Positions 59,101 through 64,000 of a stretch of 64,000 nt of DNA are shown one piece after another (position 1 is the stretch's first letter; each line of letters starts with the position of its first letter). Made by a program: the position numbers and the translations under genes. The notes below the pieces were generated by a model. The model ran no database searches. It saw only the letters and a list, made by a program, of their open reading frames with translations, and was not told the DNA's origin. Origin of the DNA: Polytrichum commune. Its lineage: Eukaryota; Streptophyta; Polytrichopsida; Polytrichales; Polytrichaceae. The stretch is from positions 24,758,527-24,822,526 of the forward strand of contig OX485808.1 in the NCBI GenBank assembly GCA_950295325.1, read 5' to 3'.

Positions 59101-62100
59101 ATTTATGGATGATATTACGCCTTTCATGGACGAAACATTGTGATAACCCTTGTGCTCTTGGATGAGCGGTCGGGTTGATTGACTGTAGCCTCGTCTCTTT
59201 CTTATTCTAATTTGATAGTAGCCCACAGTTCTATAATTTCTCCTCTCCATGGGCGGCCAGGTGATGAGCCATGAGATTCGAACCCCCTTGAATGGGGTCA
59301 TCGGCATGGCTTCGGTGCTGCTCGACACCGATCCCACCCCGGAGCAGCAGGAGTGCCTTGAAACGATTCGCACGTCGGGGGAATGCCTGCTCTCCATCAT
59401 CAACGACATTCTGGACTTCTCCAAGATCGATGCCGGGAAGCTGACCATCAGTCCCGTCTCGTGCAACTTGCGGAATGTCGTGGAAGATGTGGGGAGCATG
59501 CTGGCGCTGAAGGTGGAGCCCCGGGGGGTGGAGATGGTTGTTCGCTACCGACCGTCCCTTTCGGCCGTTTTTGTGGACGCTGTTCGATTACGCCAGGTTC
59601 GTGTTTCATTTCAAATCAGCTTCACAGTAAGGCTGTCACAATGTGAGATGGGCGGAGGTTTTTAAACGGGGGCAATTAGAAATGGAGAAAACAATCTCCG
59701 ATTGGTGGTCGATTTCATGTAACCATGTGGAGAATCATGGGGGGAGGAGTGTTACTACCAAGTGAGCTTGAACTGATATGTGGATGGTTGTCCGTAGCGA
59801 GTAGGAAAAGCGACTTCCAAGTAAGTTAGTCGGTGTAACAGTTAGATGCTTTAAAAATGGAAGGTGTATGACAAGTAGGTTATCACTGCAACACATAGAT
59901 GTTTGAAAAATGGAAGGCAATTTTGTCACAATGTAATAATGAGGTTTTCAAATGGGAGCAAAAGAAGTGGAGAGAATTGGTGAAGAAAACAGTCTTCTAT
60001 TGGTTGTCAATTCATGTAACCGTGTGATCAACCATGGGAGGTAGCGCCACTAGCAGGTGAATTTGAACCAATATGTAGATTGTTGTTAGTAGCGAGTAGG
60101 AAAAGCGCCTTCAAAGTAAGTTAGTCAACGCCATACTTAGATGCTTCATAAATGGAAGGTGGTAATCAATGCAACACATAGATACTCAAGGAAAGGAAGG
60201 CAATTGTGTCCACATGTATAATAGAGCAACCTTCTTTGAGTGGACTGAATCTCCTTTGCACTTGTGCCAAGTAAGCGGGGAACACTTCACTTTTGTGGTG
60301 ACGTGGATCCCTTATCACTTAGCACAACGCTTAGATGCTTCATGAATGAGAGGCGGCTACCAAGTAGGTTAGTCACTGCAACACTTAGATGCTTTGAGAA
60401 ATTGATTGCAATTGTGTCCACATATTTTAGCGAGCAACCTTCTTCAGGAGGATTGAATCTCCTTTGCACTAATGGCGCTTGAGCCATGTGGGTGGGCATA
60501 CTTCCACTGTTGTCGTGACGTGGGAGAGGGATACTAGTGCTAACAAATCAATTCTCCTGTTTGTGACTCAACAAACAGTGGGGAATTGCAGCCGACGCTT
60601 AACACAACGTATTGCTTGCGATGGAGGTGGTTGTTTGTGGTAAGTAAGGTTTCTGAATTGGAAGGTGGGATTTTTCAGGTCCTCATTAATCTGGTAGGCA
60701 ATGCATGCAAGTTCACTCATGAGGGATACATCACAGTGGACGTATCCATAGTGTGCGACAAGTGCCACCAGGGGCTAAACACTGGAGAAAGGCAATGCTC
60801 GCAATGTATCTCAAGCCTTACTTCGGAGATGGCCCTGAATGGCCTTGGTTCATCAGGTGATTTGACAGGAAAGGATCAGCATGCCTTGTCACAAAACGGA
60901 TCATACAGGGAGCCTGAATCCCCCGAGGCCGTTTACGTCCCCAAGGCGGCCAGCAGTAGTCAACGGAGGCCATTTCGTGCAGTTGAGAATATAAGGGCCC
61001 ACATGACATTGTGCGAGACTTATAATGGCCTTGCGATTGATAAGGTCAGTAGTGCTGCGACTAATAACATACATTTAGAAAGCAAATATGGCGTCAATCA
61101 TCAACTGATTGAGGTGCAATATGATCCTATTGCAAAGGACTCGCAATTAAAACCACCCTATTTTGCAAACAGTAATAAGAGGAAAAGAGAGTGCCACGAA
61201 CGATTGGAGGGTGAAAATGGTGATATGTCTACTGAAGCAGATCAAATGCTTACGCAGAATTCATTTGATGGCGATCATACAATGGAGAGGAAAGAGACAA
61301 GTTATTCCGCCAAAGACGAATTTGCCACCACGTATGTCGACGACCATGCTGACGATGACGATGAGATGATCATGGAAAGGCCCCGAATGGTCCGGTGGTT
61401 TAAATTCTGCGTTATCGACACGGGCATTGGGTAAGTTACTTGTAGGTGTTTTTGTAGGTACTCAGAGCTTTGACGGTGTGATTCCAAAGTTTGATGAGGT
61501 TAGATGCCTTTAAGAATCTCGTCTGAAGCGCATGGTTTTTCTGAAGGCACAAGTGTCTACGTTCTGGAAAATGACGTTGATTGGGGTGACAGAATCAAGG
61601 CGTCGAAGCTGGGATTGCTGTTCGAGAAGTTTGAACAATGCAGCACATCGACAACAAGCACGTATGGTGGAACAGGACTTGGCTTGGCAGTGTCGAAAAA
61701 GCTGGTAAGCTCCCATCGAAAGACAGTTTTTGGAGTCTTGAAACCCGACGTCTGCTTCTTGACCAAATAAAGCGCTTTGCGTTCGATTCTATGCACCCAG
61801 AGAGAACACGATGCATTTTCCATCCTCGGCCATCACTTCGATAAAACGTGTTCTCTTCTCTAAAGTCTTTCATTCGCAAAGCAAAGAAATCGGGCCATCT
61901 GGATTTCTTTTGGAAATCTCGTAGCTCGCCGATTGTAACGCGCCTCAGTTGTCGCTGTTTTACTCATTTATTAGAATGTGATCTGCTGCAAAACTAACCA
62001 AAGTTTTGGAGATAGTCTTTAGAGCCTAAGTCCGCTTCTTGAACTCTAGAAACGAGTTCCATCTCTTTCTGCTCGAAATCGAGTCATAGCTCGCCAAAAG

Positions 62101-63480
62101 TAACCATCCGCTCGCATATTATACGTAGTATCTGTAGCAGGCTTTGGTTGTTGCTGTCTCGGTTATTTCTAGATTACGATCTTCGGCGAAAACTAACTAG
62201 GATTTTTGGATGGAAACAGGTGGAACTTATGGGGGGCACCATAGGTGTTGAGAGCGAAGAATTCAAAGGCTCCAAGTTCACTTTCACAATCCCTCTGGAA
62301 ATGGATGCGTCTGCGGAGGAAGGCGACAAGCCTCCCGTGATGTGCAATAGCGAACTTGCAACCCAGGGCGATAGTGGCGCCATGTCAGACACCTCGGACG
62401 ACAACATGACATCCTCTGTTTCACCAACGGAGGCCAAAAGGAGGCGCGTCTTGGTGGTTGACCGCCACGAAATGACCAAACAAGTGCTGTGTGATCAGAT
62501 ACGTGCCTGGAGAATGGATTCTTTGCCCTGCAGCAGTGGGAGAGATGCCATCGGAATTCTCAGAAACTCGTTTCTGACGGGTGCTCCATTCCATGGTATG
62601 CTGGAATTTAATCACAATTTAAGATACGATTCTCAAATCAAACCAGCTTCTCCCAACTCCTATGTATAGTCACTAGGTATGGGTCTGTGTCGTTCTGACC
62701 CATTGCACCTGTGCATATGAATTAATGCCTTGAAAAATTAGTGTCTATCCCGCACTGTCTGCTCAACATGCCGCCCCCCGACAGCTGAACGGGGGCGGTT
62801 GCGACGGCTGACCGTTCCCGGGACGGGGAGCGATTGTGGGAATGGGCCGAAGGGCGAGGGTCTACTTCCGACCACATGCTCTGTTGAGGTTGTATATGAG
62901 ATTCTTTCCTCGAGAACACGCGGCCTGATGCATTGTTGGTGATGTTTTGTTTGTGTGATTATGCAGTCGCAATTATCGATCGCTCAGTAGTCGAAGATTT
63001 TGTACCGAAAATGCGAGAAATTTCGAACGAGATTCCCGAGTTCAAAGCACCACAACTGGTGATGCTGAGCCTTGTGGGGGAGAGTCAACCATCTCCCATC
63101 CGCCTCGCCGAACTAGGTTGTTGCTCCTGCATTGGTCGCCCGCCTCGCCAAGCCTACTTGCGTGACGCCTTGTCGGTGGCTCTCTCTGGTGGGGCCAAAT
63201 CGATTCGCATGAAGACAGACTTCAATTTCGACACAGGTTAGGATCAAGATCTCCAACCCATTGTTGACGAGCACGAACTCTACTTTGTAACAATTGTGTG
63301 TCGATTCAGTCTTGCGCTCTCGCAGGCTGCAATCTATATCCAGTTTCCTTCCACTATATCACAGGGCCCTAGAGTGCATCAACTCTTATGCCTCACACAC
63401 GAAGGCGTCCTACACCTTCACTTTCGCCTCTCACCGCAGACACCGGAACTGGTGAACCTGGCGAAAGTGGCGATGCAGGC
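56151..63480 (+). CDS. PAS-PAS hybrid histidine kinase (PHK-like), 10 exons, 3' end beyond window
   Basis: Exons are 56151-56309, 56901-57058, 57194-57432, 58208-58503, 59261-59596, 60679-61430, 61593-61704, 62220-62595, 62967-63236 and 63440-63480. They give 913 residues so far, with all phases consistent. PAS1 spans ~8-120 ([22 protein letters not shown]) and PAS2 ~125-265 ([20 protein letters not shown]). The kinase core has the H box [11 protein letters not shown] (His288), N box [10 protein letters not shown] (Asn404), G1 DTGIG, F box LFEKFEQ and G2 GGTGLGLA. A receiver-like domain begins VLVVDRHE (~761); it keeps Asp814 but has Asp-Arg for the acidic pair and GRP for the conserved Lys-Pro. 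About 230 extra residues lie between N and G1. Such kinases autophosphorylate His and pass phosphate to response regulators. There is no CHASE domain in view. An upstream stop at 56145 sets the start unless an earlier exon exists. Confidence 0.85.
56473..56566. repeat. ~94-bp foldback element, copy 1 (histidine kinase intron 1)
   Basis: CACCATCTCTGACCCAATAT ... GTGGTAGATGCACCA is followed by the inverted AGTGGTACTATCTAC ... AGATACTGGACAGAGGTG. The two halves can pair along nearly the whole length. Confidence 0.75.
56713..56805. repeat. ~93-bp foldback element, copy 2 (intron 1)
   Basis: It has the same design as copy 1: CACCACCTCTGTCCCAATAT at the left and TAGGTACTGGACAGTGGTG at the right, with AGTAGATGTACCA and TGGTGCCATCT in the middle. 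It lies 240 bp from copy 1 in direct orientation. Confidence 0.75.
58593..58685. repeat. ~93-bp foldback element, copy 3 (intron 4)
   Basis: CACCTCTGTCCCCATATCTAG at the left and TAGATACCGGACAGAGGTG at the right, with GGTAGATGTGCC and GTGGTACCATCTACACC near the centre. This is the best-preserved copy. Confidence 0.8.
59680..60420. repeat. Diverged ~300-bp direct repeats in histidine kinase intron 5
   Basis: TTTCATGTAACCATGTGGAG ... GCGAGTAGGAAAAGCGACTT ... AAGTTAGTC near 59712-59830 recurs as TTCATGTAACCGTGTGATC ... GCGAGTAGGAAAAGCGCCTT ... AAGTTAGTC near 60012-60130. AGGTTAGTCACTGCAACACTTAGATGC follows near 60365. Three partial units expand the intron. Confidence 0.7.
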
Positions 63481-63589
63481 GTAAAAATCAAAATTTTCTC
63501 TTTGTCACCACTGCCGTATGTTCGCCTTCGCTACGCCGTCCACCGTCCAGTGGCGAACGTCTTGGCGAAGCGTATCATTTGCGCAGGGC

Positions 63590-63679
63590 TTTTGTCCCCA
63601 ATATCTAGAATAATGGTAGATTCACCACTTCCACCAGTGGGATCATCTACATCCTTCCTAGATACTGGATGGTGGCAGG
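63590..63679. repeat. Foldback element, copy 4 (downstream of exon 10)
   Basis: TTTGTCCCCAATATCTAGAA ... GGTAGATTCACCA then CAGTGGGATCATCTAC ... CTAGATACTGGATGG. It matches the other three copies and lies in what should be the next intron. Confidence 0.65.
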
Positions 63680-63680
63680 T

Positions 63681-64000
63681 GATAAACTCTGATGATCTTG
63701 TGTTTAAGGTACTTGCCAACACTTTGGCGAGTTTGGGTATTTCGAGTGACCCAATTTTTTATGCCAATTATGTCGTTGAATGTAAGCCTCTCAAAGTGGA
63801 TCCAGAATCCATGCGACACCAAATACTCGAATCATACTTCAATTTTTTTGATAAGTCAGAAAATTCAAATGTAAAATTTGTGTTAAATGTTTGTGATACC
63901 CATCTAACTGTCATGCCGGGCTTTTTGCATGGGATAAGGTTTCTTTAATATCCTATAATGATGTTGCTTAAATTCTCATCATTGTGAGAATGTGGGACCA
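63681..64000. other. End of window, probable intron of the histidine kinase gene
   Basis: A frame is open here to 63948 but does not resemble a receiver domain or any family I know, and AT content is intron-like. The gene's remaining exons should lie beyond 64000. Confidence 0.4.

Overview
This is nuclear DNA of a eukaryote, almost certainly from the green-plant (streptophyte) lineage. The genes are split by many GT-AG introns. The proteins include plant-type families (an SPB1 rRNA methyltransferase, the spliceosome chaperone pICln, a PAS-type hybrid histidine kinase). A telo-box lies in front of the SPB1 gene, and the mobile elements are those of plants (PIF/Harbinger, Tigger/pogo, LINE, tRNA-derived SINEs, many MITEs). 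The very repeat-rich introns and the histidine kinase without a visible CHASE domain fit a charophyte alga or early land plant. A Chara-like alga is my guess, at low confidence.

Layout. 1-2992 is an irregular array of short repeats around a palindromic core. 2993-11591 is an 11-exon gene that I reconstruct as a ParB-like N-terminal domain joined to a beta-class (N4-cytosine/N6-adenine type) DNA methyltransferase. Two of its introns (4287-6565 and 8301-10739) are filled with the same repeats as the upstream array. This is the most unusual locus in the window. 11592-17100 is intergenic, with a minus-strand ORF fragment of unknown family, a tandem repeat, a decayed Tigger/pogo element and a MITE. 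17386-22555 is a complete 12-exon SPB1 gene with a telo-box and three tiny upstream ORFs. 25790-28567 is a complete 6-exon pICln gene.

28568-53400 is a long gene-poor tract of nested mobile elements: three MITE families with several copies each, two SINEs with target-site duplications, and a degraded LINE (36560-39290) split by a 713-bp element. It also holds a full-length PIF/Harbinger transposon (40461-44144). That transposon has TTA target duplications, a broken transposase and an intact Myb/SANT-like second gene. 53400-63480 and on past the right edge carries a PAS-PAS hybrid histidine kinase (PHK-like), with ten exons in view. Its introns contain several copies of a ~93-bp foldback element.

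The three ordinary host genes work in unrelated processes: ribosome biogenesis, snRNP assembly and two-component signalling. There is no sign of co-regulation. Exon structures were built by hand from reading frame, GT-AG sites, phase agreement and family motifs; no alignment or search was run.
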